The notes under the pieces are model-generated. The model had not been told where the DNA came from and did not search any database. It saw only the letters and a list, made by a program, of their open reading frames with translations. Shown in pieces: positions 25,284 through 34,677 of a DNA stretch of 64,000 nucleotides. The DNA lies in the NCBI RefSeq assembly GCF_008974285.1, contig NZ_BKZV01000005.1:496001-560000 (forward strand), in the 5' to 3' direction. How positions within the stretch are numbered: position 1 is the stretch's first letter; the number at the start of each line of letters is the position of its first letter. Position numbers and translations under genes: made by a program. Source of the stretch: Thermogemmatispora aurantia. Lineage in GTDB: Bacteria; Chloroflexota; Ktedonobacteria; Ktedonobacterales; Ktedonobacteraceae.

Positions 25284-26804
25284 CTAGCTTGCTTGGGGAC
25301 TGCTCTGGCCCCAGTGGAGCCAGAGCAGCGCGTGATAGAGCTGGACCTCCCAGACGTGCCATGAATGATAGCCCTTCTCGATATCAAGCGTATAGCGTAC
25401 GTGGAGCTTCTTGAGCACCTGAGCGAACTGCAGCGTGTCGCTATAATAGGGCTGATCTTTCGTGGCCGCTCCCAGGAAGAAGGCTAGCCGCTGACTGCGG
25501 CGATTGCTGGCAATGGTATAGAGTGGGCTATTAGCGCGTCGATAGGCCGGATTGTTGCCCCAGATCAGGCCCTCAGCGCGATAGTAGCCGCCCAGCGAGA
25601 TGACAAAGCCAAAGACATCGGGGTGATGAATGGCGATGTTGGCCGCTCCAAAGCCTCCCATCGAATTACCCCCGATCGCACGATCCTCTGGCGAAGGGAT
25701 CGTGCGATAGTGGCTGTCAATGTAGTGGACCAGGTCGATAGCCACGTAATTCTCCAGAAGCTGTCGTCCGTCGCCGCTGTTGCCCCATTCGCTGGTCGCG
25801 CCGGGGCGCCCATTGCCATCAGGGAAAACCATAATCAGCTCGGGAATCTTCCCCAGATCAATCAGGGTATCGGCGGATTGCTCGGCCTTGCCGCCGGTGA
25901 CCCAGTCGACGATCTTACCCGGGGAGCCATGCAGCAGATAAAGCACCGGGTAGCGCTGCTGTTGGCCGGCGGGCGTATTGTAGGACGGTGGCAGGTAGAC
26001 CAGGAACGAGCGGCGCTGGCCGTGCAGAGAGGGGCTGGCGAAGCTATCCTTGACCACTGTGCCCTTGTTTGGGCGCCCGGCGGCGGTGTGAATGACCGGC
26101 GGCGTGTGAATGCCAGTATCGGGGGCAAAGAGAAAGAGATCGCCTGAACCGGCGGCCAGGATCAGCGACACAACCAGCAGGGCTGCCAGCAACCAGGACC
26201 CCATGAAGGCCAGAGGCCGTGGTTGGGGGGCGACAGGTGGCGCCAGCTTTGGCTCCGGGAGCGGAGCGGTCTCCTGCAGGGCAGCGAGACGCTGGCGAGA
26301 GCGCAGAAGCTGCCAGGTCTGGACGATAGGATCGCAGAGCACACGAGCCAGGACCTCACCGATAGCGCAACCGGCAAAGGCTGCCAGCAGCGCCAGAGCC
26401 AGCAGCATCAGCACCGTGTGAATCAAGGCACCCACGTTCAGCGGCTCCAATTGGCCGCCTGGATCATGCACCGGTTGCAGCTCGGCCCCGATGAAATCCT
26501 GCAGGTAGGCTGACCAAAAGAGCAAGAGGCTGGCGGGTACGGCGCCCAAAAGGCGGCGTCCGACCAGGCCCCCGCAGAAACCAGCGCCTGCACAACAGAA
26601 AAGAGCTGCCAGCATCTGGGTGCGCTGGATATCCAGGCCCAGCGCAATGAGCAGTGCGCTCAACCCAGGCGTCATGCCCACTGTCACTAGTGCGCCGCCA
26701 AGCAGTGCCCCAACAAAGGAGAGCAGCGGCGGTGCAAACGCCCGCAGCGGACGGCGCGGGCGTTTCTCTCCGACAAGGCCCGAAGGCTGCCATCTATTCT
26801 TCAT
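25284..26804 (-). CDS. Membrane-anchored alpha/beta-hydrolase esterase
   Basis: A 506-residue protein in two parts. The first 220 residues contain about five membrane segments. An extracytoplasmic esterase-D/antigen-85-like domain (about 245-500) follows. The catalytic features are the oxyanion LHG (291-293), the nucleophile elbow GNSMGG with Ser381, and a C-terminal His in YHSWHVW. Such enzymes cleave or transfer acyl groups on lipids or sugars. The start ATG overlaps the stop of the preceding lysyl-PG-synthetase-like gene by four bases (ATGA), so the two are translated together and probably act on the same envelope lipid. The substrate is unknown. Confidence 0.85.
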   Translation of the reverse strand: MKNRWQPSGLVGEKRPRRPLRAFAPPLLSFVGALLGGALVTVGMTPGLSALLIALGLDIQRTQMLAALFCCAGAGFCGGLVGRRLLGAVPASLLLFWSAYLQDFIGAELQPVHDPGGQLEPLNVGALIHTVLMLLALALLAAFAGCAIGEVLARVLCDPIVQTWQLLRSRQRLAALQETAPLPEPKLAPPVAPQPRPLAFMGSWLLAALLVVSLILAAGSGDLFLFAPDTGIHTPPVIHTAAGRPNKGTVVKDSFASPSLHGQRRSFLVYLPPSYNTPAGQQQRYPVLYLLHGSPGKIVDWVTGGKAEQSADTLIDLGKIPELIMVFPDGNGRPGATSEWGNSGDGRQLLENYVAIDLVHYIDSHYRTIPSPEDRAIGGNSMGGFGAANIAIHHPDVFGFVISLGGYYRAEGLIWGNNPAYRRANSPLYTIASNRRSQRLAFFLGAATKDQPYYSDTLQFAQVLKKLHVRYTLDIEKGYHSWHVWEVQLYHALLWLHWGQSSPQAS

Positions 26805-28717
26805 CGATGTATCGTGAGCAGATTCTGATCTTGTAGGCCGGGGAGAGGCTCCCTGGTCTCTGATCGCTGCTGATGAGCGTTGAGAATGGCCAGCGCGATG
26901 CGCGGCAGGGCTAGCGTATTGCTGGCGGCCACATAGCGACTCTCCCAGCGCGGCTGAAACTTCTGCTTGAAGCGGAAGAGTGTCCGGTGCTCCTCCAGGA
27001 CATGGACATGCTCCAGCAGGAAGTTGGCAATCGCGCGCTGGCCAGGGGAAAGCTCCTGGTTCGTATCGCAGGCGGCGATGAGACCCAGGCTTACCAGCCA
27101 GGCCCCAGCCTCGCGAAAGCGCTCAATGGCGCGCACCAGCAGCAGCTCCATGACGCCATAAGGGGCATCGGGCGCGCGCCGCATCAAATCGAGGGCCCAG
27201 CCCCAGTCACGGCGTGTGCCATCCCGGGCGTCGTAGAGACCATAGATTGGCGTGAAGGAGACAAAAGCGCAGAGCTTATTCGTACGATCGAAGGCCAGCC
27301 CCAGCGTCAGGCGTGGCGGGGGCTGCCGGCGGATCTCGGGGTCTGTACTCTCTGCCGCTGCTGCGATCAGCTGGGCCCGTTGAGCCATCGCTGGCAACTC
27401 GCTGAGGCGCCCCATGCTGAAGCCCATTTCTTCCGTTTCGCGGGCTCCCTTCTGTCGGAGCCAGGAGCGCGAGATCTGGACCATTTGCTCATACAGCTCG
27501 GCTGGTGGCGCCTCTTCGAGCCAGCGCAGCGTCACCCCCTCGCGCTCGGCCCGACGGCTGCTGGTGCGCACATTGGCCATGGCCGAGCCGCTCAGACTGA
27601 AGCTGCGGGGGTCGATCAATCCCTCCTCGCCAATTTTAAAGATGCTCAGGCCGCAGCTGCGATAGTATGGTAGGAAATCAGGGTGAGCCTGGTAGATCGC
27701 CACCTGCCAGCCATTGCGCTGACACAGCTCCAGAAAAGCACGACTGACCTGCTCGCGTGCCTCTGGTGGACAGATGGGATCGCCAGGGACCACGGCGACC
27801 GTGTTGACCAACCGATAGGCGACGAGGCCCTCGCCATTGGGTGTCAGATAGCGCAGATTCCCCGGTTCCAGGGCGAAGAAGGCCAGGGTCTCCTGTCCAT
27901 AGCGCTGCAGCAAGTCGATGGCCCGCTGCTCGACCTGGGCCAGCCGCTCCCGTTGCTGGGCAAGCCACCAGCGCGCGCTAACCGGGCGGAGGAGGGCCAC
28001 CATGCCGGTCAACAAGGCGGTAGCCGCTAAGATGGGCAGTGAGTCCAGAAACCAGTGCGCGCGCCTGGTCAATGGCAGCAACTCCTGCGCTGGCAGATTG
28101 AGCATGCGACGCAGCAGGGCCAGCAGCGTGCCCCCCGTCCCGCTCATTGTCAGAAACTGCCCTTCGATCAGATAGTAGCCACCGATGCCGTAGAGAAGGA
28201 GCAAGGCGGCTCCAATGGCCAGCAAGGCAAAGCCCTGGCGGACCCGCCAGGGATCGCTGGCCACCTGGAAGCAGGGGCGAGCCAGCAACAGCACGCCCCA
28301 GAGGCTGCAGGAAAGCAAAGCCTCCTCAATGGCCAGACCACGCAACACATGCAGCAAAGCCGACAGTGGCAGCAGAAGCATGGTCACTTGCCAGGCACGC
28401 TCTTTGCCACGGGCCAGGCCGATTGCAAGAAGAATCAAGAAGAAGCCGATCAGCAGCGCGATGGTGTGGCTGGTCTGGACGAAGGGCCAGAAAGCAGGCC
28501 CGAAAGGGGCGAGCAGAGCGATGGTGGTCAGCAGATCGCGCAGCAGCTCCAGTCGTCCCGGGTGGGATGGTAGCAAGACCACAAGGCCATTAATGCAGCC
28601 CAGCAAAGCCACGGTCAGCGCTAGCAGGCTCCTGATCAAGCGACGCGACGGCGTGGCAACCGGCTTCTGACCTGGGCGTGGGAGCGGTGCTACAAATCGT
28701 GAGAAGAACGTGCTCAT
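26801..28717 (-). CDS. MprF-like phosphatidylglycerol aminoacyltransferase (DUF2156)
   Basis: A 638-residue membrane protein. The N-terminal half has about seven membrane segments. The cytoplasmic C-terminal half (about 290-600) is the tandem GNAT-like DUF2156 domain of lysylphosphatidylglycerol synthetases: LRYLTPNGEGLVAYR, VVPGDPI, an Arg-rich S-S-R-R-A-E-R patch, DLMRR and the RFKQKFQP ending typical of the family. These enzymes move an amino acid from aminoacyl-tRNA to phosphatidylglycerol and lower the negative surface charge. The full MprF flippase domain looks shortened. RBS GGGAGGGAG precedes ATG 28717; the 53 codons before it are rejected as Arg/Gly-rich shadow. Translationally coupled to the esterase. 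Confidence 0.85.
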   Translation of the reverse strand: MSTFFSRFVAPLPRPGQKPVATPSRRLIRSLLALTVALLGCINGLVVLLPSHPGRLELLRDLLTTIALLAPFGPAFWPFVQTSHTIALLIGFFLILLAIGLARGKERAWQVTMLLLPLSALLHVLRGLAIEEALLSCSLWGVLLLARPCFQVASDPWRVRQGFALLAIGAALLLLYGIGGYYLIEGQFLTMSGTGGTLLALLRRMLNLPAQELLPLTRRAHWFLDSLPILAATALLTGMVALLRPVSARWWLAQQRERLAQVEQRAIDLLQRYGQETLAFFALEPGNLRYLTPNGEGLVAYRLVNTVAVVPGDPICPPEAREQVSRAFLELCQRNGWQVAIYQAHPDFLPYYRSCGLSIFKIGEEGLIDPRSFSLSGSAMANVRTSSRRAEREGVTLRWLEEAPPAELYEQMVQISRSWLRQKGARETEEMGFSMGRLSELPAMAQRAQLIAAAAESTDPEIRRQPPPRLTLGLAFDRTNKLCAFVSFTPIYGLYDARDGTRRDWGWALDLMRRAPDAPYGVMELLLVRAIERFREAGAWLVSLGLIAACDTNQELSPGQRAIANFLLEHVHVLEEHRTLFRFKQKFQPRWESRYVAASNTLALPRIALAILNAHQQRSETREPLPGLQDQNLLTIHR

Positions 28718-29188
28718 AGCTCTCCCTCCCCGGCCCCTATCCCTGGCCTGGTCTGCTCTGTCTGTCTGATGATCGTTCTGCCTGGCGCCGGCGAACCCGG
28801 GACGGCCCCAGCACCATGCAGCGACTCCGGCGGTGTCATACCCTTCTGCCTGTTCTGTAAGCAACCATCCTTTCAAGGCATGTGCTTGATCCTATTATGG
28901 GTAGCTTTTTCAAGGGCTGTCAATAAAGTCGCGATCTTTCCCTGACCGGCCCTGGCGAATGGGGGACTGGCGTGGCCAATGAGTGCGGGCCTCGGCAGCT
29001 GTTGGGGTTAACAATTGAAACCCGACCACCTGATTGCGCGTGTTTTTACACGGACCGAATCTTTGCAAAAGTGTTTCCCAAGGGCGCAGCTGCGCCTGGA
29101 AGGGAGAGAGATGCAAAGCAGTTGGTTGGGGTTGTGAATAGTATAAAGCTACTCCGGTCGCTAAAGGGTCAGAGAAAGCGAGCACATT
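28718..29188. other. Divergent intergenic region
   Basis: It lies between the leftward lysyl-PG-synthetase-like gene and the rightward membrane protein. A TATAAA near 29141 could be a -10 for the latter, but the spacing to any -35 is poor. No gene is seen. Confidence 0.35.
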
Positions 29189-29854
29189 ATGGATGATGTT
29201 CATCAGCTCCAAACAGCAGCAAAAGGAGCAAACAGACCGGCGGAGCAGGTCTCACCTGCGGAGGACCCGCTTCCTGAGCCAGAAACCGTGCGGGTAGAGC
29301 CGCTACCATCGGCGCCGGAGGCCAGGGTAAAGAGACAGGAGGCCGCTTCGGTACGAGCGTCTGGGCACTTGCCCGAGCGGGGGACGCGTTACGCTCTTAT
29401 CAGCGGCCTGCTTATGGGCGTACTGGTGGCCCTGGTTACCATTGTCCTTGTCCTGGTGAACGCTGGCCTCTTCAACGAGGCTCATCGCCAGGTGGCGCGC
29501 GATGCGCTCACCGTACGAGTAGCGTTGCTACTAGCCGCCATCTACGGAATTACCTGGCTGGTGGCGCTCATTGTCGCTTTTATCGGTGGTCTCATTCTTG
29601 GGCGGATCGCTGTACGTCGACGTCTGGGTTTCCTGGCGGGGGCCGTAGGAGGCATTGTCTACTCGCTGCTTCTCTGGCCGACCAGCTTTATTCCTGCCTA
29701 TCCGGGCAATCTGACTGGTACCGCCACGCTGGACGCCGGCACCGCTATCTTAGAGGTGCTCTGGTGCCTGTTGTGGGGTCTGGGGGGAGCACTGGTCTGC
29801 CTTGCTGGCACATGGGTGGCCTCCGCTCGCCATCCGCATTATCGTGACCGTTGA
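29189..29854 (+). CDS. Four-TM membrane protein of unknown function
   Basis: A 221-residue protein with a Pro/Glu-rich, probably disordered cytoplasmic tail (1-65) and about four membrane segments (about 70-92, 110-142, 147-165 and 182-205). The segments contain Gly-rich faces (GGLILGRI, GAVGGIVYSLLLW). I recognise no family. It lies 135 bases before a csbD gene on the same strand, so a stress or envelope role is possible but only by proximity. The RBS is weak (AGGG at distance). Confidence 0.65.
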   Translation: MDDVHQLQTAAKGANRPAEQVSPAEDPLPEPETVRVEPLPSAPEARVKRQEAASVRASGHLPERGTRYALISGLLMGVLVALVTIVLVLVNAGLFNEAHRQVARDALTVRVALLLAAIYGITWLVALIVAFIGGLILGRIAVRRRLGFLAGAVGGIVYSLLLWPTSFIPAYPGNLTGTATLDAGTAILEVLWCLLWGLGGALVCLAGTWVASARHPHYRDR

Positions 29855-29989
29855 AACGGTTGATCGTGTCATGAGGCTTATCGGCTAGACGAGCGATCGC
29901 TGGGGCACGCTGGCCTGCTCGGGCCGGTGCGCCTGTGCCCAGGGAGAGATCAGACGACTAAGAGACTAAGAAAGGAAGGAAACACTACG

Positions 29990-30235
29990 ATGAATAAAGA
30001 TGAACTCGAAGGCAAGGCGAAAGAGGCTCAGGGGGGGGTGAAAGAGTCGCTGGGGAACCTGACTGGCAACGAGCAGCTGCAGGCCGAGGGCAAGGCCGAC
30101 AAGGTTGAGGGTAAAGCCCAGGGATTGCTCGGCAAAGTCGGCGAGAAGCTGCACGAGGCTGCCGAGCAGGTTAAGGAGGCTGCCCAACATGCCAGCGAGA
30201 AGGCCAAAGAGACCAAGGAGGAACATCAGCCCTAG
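29990..30235 (+). CDS. CsbD-family stress protein
   Basis: An 81-residue, very hydrophilic helical protein with the CsbD pattern: an N-terminal LEGKAKEAQGGVKESLGNLTGN, repeated EGKADKVEGKAQ units, and a Lys/Glu/Ala-rich tail. CsbD proteins accumulate under general stress; their biochemical role is not settled. RBS AAAGGAAGGA precedes the ATG. A strong hairpin terminator follows. Confidence 0.9.
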   Translation: MNKDELEGKAKEAQGGVKESLGNLTGNEQLQAEGKADKVEGKAQGLLGKVGEKLHEAAEQVKEAAQHASEKAKETKEEHQP

Positions 30236-30300
30236 CCTAACCCTCCCTGATCAGCCTGCTGGCTAGCCAGTGACCTGGCTGCATTCAGCGCGTGTCATTA

Positions 30301-30347
30301 AAGCCGGGGTTCGCTCTCTCTGCTACGAGGGGAGCGAACCCCGGCTT
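30301..30347 (+). terminator. Strong hairpin terminator after csbD
   Basis: AAGCCGGGGTTCGCTC (30301-30316) and its exact complement (30332-30347) form a 16-pair stem with a 15-base loop. A moderately T-rich tail follows. The flanking stretch 30236-30536 holds no gene. Confidence 0.75.
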
Positions 30348-30536
30348 GCTTGTCTCCGCCTCGCTCGCTGGCCACGCTGGCACCCCTGCTTTCGTACCAA
30401 TCTGGCCAGCTCATCTCTATTAACAGAGCTTTTAGCTGACCATCATCGGCTATTTACAAATTCGTCCTATACTGCTGAAAATACGATTGGCTGGGATAAT
30501 CGTGCCAGCTTAGTATCAAGAAGTGAGGGAGAAGCT

Positions 30537-30890
30537 ATGCAAGTAATTCGTTGGCAAGAATCGAATCCCCCTGATGAGGAAGAGCTGCGGCAAAAAATGC
30601 AAGAGCAGGGACTTGCTCCTTACAGCTGGTCGAACGGCCCTGGTGATACCTATGCTGTTCATAGTCACAGCTACGACAAAGTGCTCTACTGTGTGCGTGG
30701 CTCCATCCGCTTCGTGCTGCCGGACACCCCCGGGCCGGAGGGTATTATTGACCTGGAGCCGGGGGATTGTATGATTCTGCCGGCAGGCACGCGCCACAGC
30801 GCCTTTGTCGGCCCAAAAGGGGTAACCTGCATGGAGGCCCAGCGTACGCCGACCAGGCGTCCCCAAGGACAGAAGCAAGTTGAACGCTAG
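30537..30890 (+). CDS. Small cupin protein
   Basis: A 117-residue single-domain cupin. Motif 1 is VHSHSYDKVLYCVRG with His42 and His44, and motif 2 is PGDCMILPAGTRHSA with His87, which would bind one metal ion. The fold supports dioxygenase, isomerase or plain ligand-sensing roles, and the sequence does not decide between them. ATG 30537 follows GAGGGAG; the long upstream extension of the frame crosses the csbD terminator and is rejected. Confidence 0.82.
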   Translation: MQVIRWQESNPPDEEELRQKMQEQGLAPYSWSNGPGDTYAVHSHSYDKVLYCVRGSIRFVLPDTPGPEGIIDLEPGDCMILPAGTRHSAFVGPKGVTCMEAQRTPTRRPQGQKQVER

Positions 30891-31022
30891 GAGAGACTGG
30901 CCCTTTTTTCCCTGGCTGAGCTGTCTCTCTAGCTGCCTTTCTCTCTGGACCTGGCGCGTTGGTTGGGACCGGAGGGACGCGCACGCGCCGGCGCAAAACC
31001 CGCGAAGAGAGCGAGCCGCCCC

Positions 31023-31051
31023 TTTGCGAAAGTGATCGCTAAAGATATACT
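31023..31051 (+). promoter_or_regulatory. Sigma-70-type promoter of the SDR gene
   Basis: TTTGCG (31023-31028) and TATACT (31046-31051) are 17 bases apart, about 60 bases before the ATG at 31110. Confidence 0.5.
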
Positions 31052-31109
31052 ATACTTAACGTAACCTGTACCAACGTCGCCTTCACCACATTGCGAAAAG
31101 GAGCATACT

Positions 31110-31877
31110 ATGGGACGACTTGATGGACGAGTAGCCTTTGTGACCGGAGCCGGGCGCGGGATTGGCGCAGCGACAGCGCTGCGCATGGCCGAGGAAGGCG
31201 CGCGGGTCGCCCTGGTCGATATCGATGTAGAGGGCTGCCAGCAGGTCGCACAAGAGCTGGAGCGTCTGGGTGCGCAGTGCCTCGTGCTGCCCTGCAACGT
31301 CTCCAACAACACGATGGTTGAGGAGGCGGTGGAGAAGACAGTCAGCCAGTTTGGGCGGCTCGATATCCTCGTGAACAACGCCGGGATCATTCGCGACAAT
31401 CTCCTCTTCAAGATGAGCGAAGAAGACTGGGATGCGGTCATGGCTGTGCACCTGAAAGGGGCTTTTCTGTGCAGCCGTGCCGCGCAGAAGCACATGGTGC
31501 AGCAGCGCTACGGTCGCATTATTTCTCTCTCCTCGACCTCGGCCCTGGGCAACCGCGGACAGGCCAACTACTCGACGGCCAAAGCGGGCCTGCAGGGCTT
31601 CACGCGCACCCTGGCCATCGAGTTAGGCCCCTTTGGAATCACGACCAATGCCGTTGCCCCTGGCTTCATTGACACCGAGATGACCCGCTCCTCTGCCCGC
31701 CGGCAGGGGCTTGATCCCGAAGAGGTCATTGCGGAGGCCTCCAAGCGCATCCCGGTGCGGCGCGTTGGGCAGCCGCGGGATGTGGCTAACGTGATTTGTT
31801 TCCTGGCCTCAGAAGAAGCTGGCTTTGTCAACGGGCAGATCATCTACGTCTCAGGCGGACCAGCGCCGCGTTCCTGA
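31110..31877 (+). CDS. Short-chain dehydrogenase/reductase, FabG-like
   Basis: A 255-residue classical SDR: cofactor loop TGAGRGIG (12-19), NNAG (89-92), catalytic Ser142 (SLSST), Tyr154 and Lys158 (YSTAK), and the family-typical GFIDTEMT. Asp37 after the second strand (LVDID) favours NAD(H) over NADP(H). This argues against a housekeeping FabG, which uses NADPH, and fits a 3-hydroxyacyl or other alcohol dehydrogenase. No fatty-acid genes flank it. RBS AAAAGGAG precedes the ATG. Confidence 0.88.
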   Translation: MGRLDGRVAFVTGAGRGIGAATALRMAEEGARVALVDIDVEGCQQVAQELERLGAQCLVLPCNVSNNTMVEEAVEKTVSQFGRLDILVNNAGIIRDNLLFKMSEEDWDAVMAVHLKGAFLCSRAAQKHMVQQRYGRIISLSSTSALGNRGQANYSTAKAGLQGFTRTLAIELGPFGITTNAVAPGFIDTEMTRSSARRQGLDPEEVIAEASKRIPVRRVGQPRDVANVICFLASEEAGFVNGQIIYVSGGPAPRS

Positions 31878-32272
31878 GCCTCGGCGCCTGCAGGCCCAGT
31901 GACGTAGCCAGCCAGGCCAGGCTCTGGCCTGACCGGGAAAGCAGACAGAGCTGAGGAAAACCGTCGTCGCTATCGACAAGGGACCGGACAAGCAGCGCCT
32001 TCCTGGTGAGCAGGCGCCCCGGTCCTTTCTGTTCTCCTGGCCTGCCGCCGCTCGGGTGTCCTCTGCCGGGGCGCCTGGCCCTGGTCGGACTCCGTCTACC
32101 AGTCTCCAGCTCGCTCATCAGTGTCATCAGCAAGCGACCGGACAAGGGTTGTCTGTCCATGAAGGGGATAGCAGGAAAGCAATGTGAAGGGGTAAAATAG
32201 AGACACGTATTTCTTCATAAAGCGGGGAAAGTCTCATTGATCCAGGCCATGAAAGGGGAGGAAGGCAGTCTC
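31878..32272. other. Intergenic region before guaA
   Basis: Holds repeated words such as GACCGG and GGACAAG but no clean terminator, no purine riboswitch core that I can recognise, and no gene. Confidence 0.35.
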
Positions 32273-33898
32273 GTGTCAAACCATGTGCGCCGTCAGGCCA
32301 TCGTAGTTCTCGATTTTGGCTCCCAGTATAGCCGTCTTATTGCGCGGCGCATTCGCGAGAATCATGTCTACAGCGAGCTGGTTCCGGCTGAGACCACACT
32401 GGAGCAGCTCCAGCGCGAGAAAGCTCATCTTGACATCAGGGGGTTTATCCTCTCAGGTGGGCCGGCCAGCGTCTATGACGCTCAGGCCCCACGCTGTGAT
32501 CCGGCCATTCTCCAGAGCGGCCTGCCGGTGTTGGGTATTTGCTACGGCATGCAGCTACTGGCGCACCAGCTCGGCGGTCATGTTGCTCCAGCTCGGGGGC
32601 GGCGCGAGTATGGGCCAGCGACCATCGAGCTGCAGTCGGCTGCCAGCGACCAGGGCCGTGCTGCCGAGATCTTTGCCGGGCTTGCGCAGACGGACATGGC
32701 GGGAAAAGGCCGCAGCCTCAAAGTGTGGATGAGCCACGGTGACAGCGTCGATCAGTTACCGCCCGGCTTCAGCGTCCTCGCACGTAGCGAGAGCAATCCC
32801 TGCGCGGCCATTGCTGGACCTGGCGGCCTGATTGGCCTCCAGTTTCACCCCGAGGTCACGCATACTCCCCAGGGGCGGGAAATCCTGCGCAATTTCCTCT
32901 TCCGCGTCTGCGATTGTCGCGCCGACTGGACCCCCGGCTCAGTCATTGATGAGACCGTGGCCCAGATTCGCAACCGCGTGGGCGAGGCGCGCGCCATCTG
33001 CGCCCTCTCCGGCGGTGTCGACTCCGCAGTCGCGGCCCTGTTGGTTCACCGGGCGATCGGCGAGCGCCTCACCTGCGTCTTTGTCGACACTGGCTGCATG
33101 CGAGCTGGCGAGCCTGAGCAGGTTGTTGAGACCTTCAGCCGTCATCTCCATATTCCTCTGATCGCTGTTGACGCGCGCCAGCGCTTTCTGGCTCGCCTGG
33201 AGGGGGTCACTGATCCCGAGCAGAAGCGTAAGATCATCGGCGAAGAGTTTATCCGCGTCTTCGAGGAGGAGGCTCTGCGCCTGGCGCAGGAACAGGGGCC
33301 GATCAGCTTCCTGGTGCAGGGGACACTCTACCCCGATGTCATCGAGAGCGCGGGGCGTGATACCGCCAGCACCGCCACGCGTATCAAGACCCATCATAAC
33401 GTCGGTGGTCTGCCCGAAGAGATGACGTTGCAGCTGGTGGAGCCGCTGCGCTGGCTCTTCAAGGACGAGGTACGCGAGATAGGTCTGGCCCTCGGATTGC
33501 CCGAAGAGTGGGTCTGGAGGCACCCTTTCCCCGGGCCTGGTCTGGCCATCCGCGTCATCGGGGCTGTCGATGAGCAACGTCTGGAGACCCTCCGTGCCGC
33601 CGATGCTATCCTCATTGAGGAACTGCGCCGCGCTGGCCTCTATCGTCAGGTCAGCCAGGCCTTCGCCGTGCTCACTCCTGTGCGTAGCGTCGGAGTGATG
33701 GGCGATGGCCGTACCTATGCCCAGGTTGTGGCGCTGCGCGCCGTGACTACCGAGGACTTTATGACCGCAGATTGGGCCCGCCTCCCCTACGATCTGCTGA
33801 CCCGTGTCGCCAATCGCATCGTCAATGAGGTACCCGGCGTCAACCGCGTCGTCTATGACATCACCTCGAAACCGCCTGCGACCATTGAATGGGAGTAG
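32273..33898 (+). CDS. guaA: GMP synthase (glutamine-hydrolysing)
   Basis: A 541-residue enzyme that converts XMP, ATP and glutamine to GMP. The class I amidotransferase domain (about 1-200) has Cys90 in GICYGMQ and the downstream FHPEV His-Glu. The ATP-pyrophosphatase domain contains SGGVDS. The C-terminal dimerisation domain ends in KPPATIEWE, the typical GuaA terminus. The start is set at GTG 32273, seven bases after GGGGAGGAAGG; ATG 32249 lies in frame but has no RBS. The gene is single, as in many bacteria. Confidence 0.96.
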   Translation: MSNHVRRQAIVVLDFGSQYSRLIARRIRENHVYSELVPAETTLEQLQREKAHLDIRGFILSGGPASVYDAQAPRCDPAILQSGLPVLGICYGMQLLAHQLGGHVAPARGRREYGPATIELQSAASDQGRAAEIFAGLAQTDMAGKGRSLKVWMSHGDSVDQLPPGFSVLARSESNPCAAIAGPGGLIGLQFHPEVTHTPQGREILRNFLFRVCDCRADWTPGSVIDETVAQIRNRVGEARAICALSGGVDSAVAALLVHRAIGERLTCVFVDTGCMRAGEPEQVVETFSRHLHIPLIAVDARQRFLARLEGVTDPEQKRKIIGEEFIRVFEEEALRLAQEQGPISFLVQGTLYPDVIESAGRDTASTATRIKTHHNVGGLPEEMTLQLVEPLRWLFKDEVREIGLALGLPEEWVWRHPFPGPGLAIRVIGAVDEQRLETLRAADAILIEELRRAGLYRQVSQAFAVLTPVRSVGVMGDGRTYAQVVALRAVTTEDFMTADWARLPYDLLTRVANRIVNEVPGVNRVVYDITSKPPATIEWE

Positions 33899-34021
33899 TC
33901 GCCTGAGCCTGGCAGACCGCTGCAGGTTGCCCGCGTTCTGCGCACAATGGCACAACAGATGCGGTTCTCTGCCAGTGCTCTCGATAGAAGGAGATGTGAT
34001 CGGCGAAAGGAGCAGATCGCG

Positions 34022-34642
34022 ATGGGTGTCGACATCACCGGATGGATCGAATGTCGTCGATCCTTTATGCTGGCAGGCGAGACCACACCCTGGCAAGCGG
34101 CGATCAGCCTGGACTTCCTCTTTCATGGCCGTAACTACGATGCTTTCGGCTGCCTCTTTGGCGTCCAGAATTACGCCAACTTCCGCCCCGTCGCTGCAGA
34201 GTGGGGCCTGCCTGCAGGTGTCTCACCCCGGGTGAAGGAAGAGCATCAGCACTGGGATGGGGTGAGGCTTGCGGGGCAAGCTGGATCAGCTGGGCCGAGA
34301 TCAAGGCCATTGATTGGGAAGAGCCGACAGAGCTGCCGGATGCCCGTATTCACTGGTACCACCGGGCGGCGGATGGCGGCCTCGTCTTTGTTTGAGGGCA
34401 AGGCTGCCTGGGACAAGAATTTCGCCGAAGCCGTCGGCCATACCCTGGGCGAGGGGATTGTTGGCAGGCGCACCTGGCCGGAAGGCCAGGAGTGGGAAAT
34501 CAATAGCAAAATCTACCGCTCCGACCGTCTGCGGCGTAAGGATGCTCGCGGGAGCGGGGCGGTGGCCTTTGCTGTCATGGAGGCGCTGGCCTCGAACTAC
34601 GGCGACGATGGCGTCAGAATGATCGTCTGGTTCTATTGGTGA
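34022..34642 (+). CDS. Unidentified protein interrupted by two compensating frameshifts
   Basis: The open frame encodes 206 residues (MGVDITGWIE...). Residues from about 34260 to 34393 read as an unnatural Arg/Ser/Gly-rich stretch. The +2-shifted frame over the same bases reads smoothly (ASWISWAEIKAIDWEEP, then RIHWYHRAADGGLVF) and joins well at both ends. The most likely history is one base lost in the GGGG run near 34259-34262 and one base gained in the TTTGTTT run near 34387-34393. The family is unknown to me; the corrected protein looks like a small soluble alpha/beta domain. Confidence 0.55.
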   Translation: MGVDITGWIECRRSFMLAGETTPWQAAISLDFLFHGRNYDAFGCLFGVQNYANFRPVAAEWGLPAGVSPRVKEEHQHWDGVRLAGQAGSAGPRSRPLIGKSRQSCRMPVFTGTTGRRMAASSLFEGKAAWDKNFAEAVGHTLGEGIVGRRTWPEGQEWEINSKIYRSDRLRRKDARGSGAVAFAVMEALASNYGDDGVRMIVWFYW

Positions 34643-34677
34643 TTCCCCCATTACTGTCTGGAAGTGCAGGGCGAGCC

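Noticed and set aside
30270..30536. N-terminal extension of the cupin gene
   Set aside because: It would be translated through the csbD terminator hairpin and has no RBS; ATG 30537 has a good one.
32939..34126. Minus-strand open frame (395 codons) opposite guaA
   Set aside because: Shadow of the guaA frame; the plus strand encodes unmistakable GMP synthase motifs.
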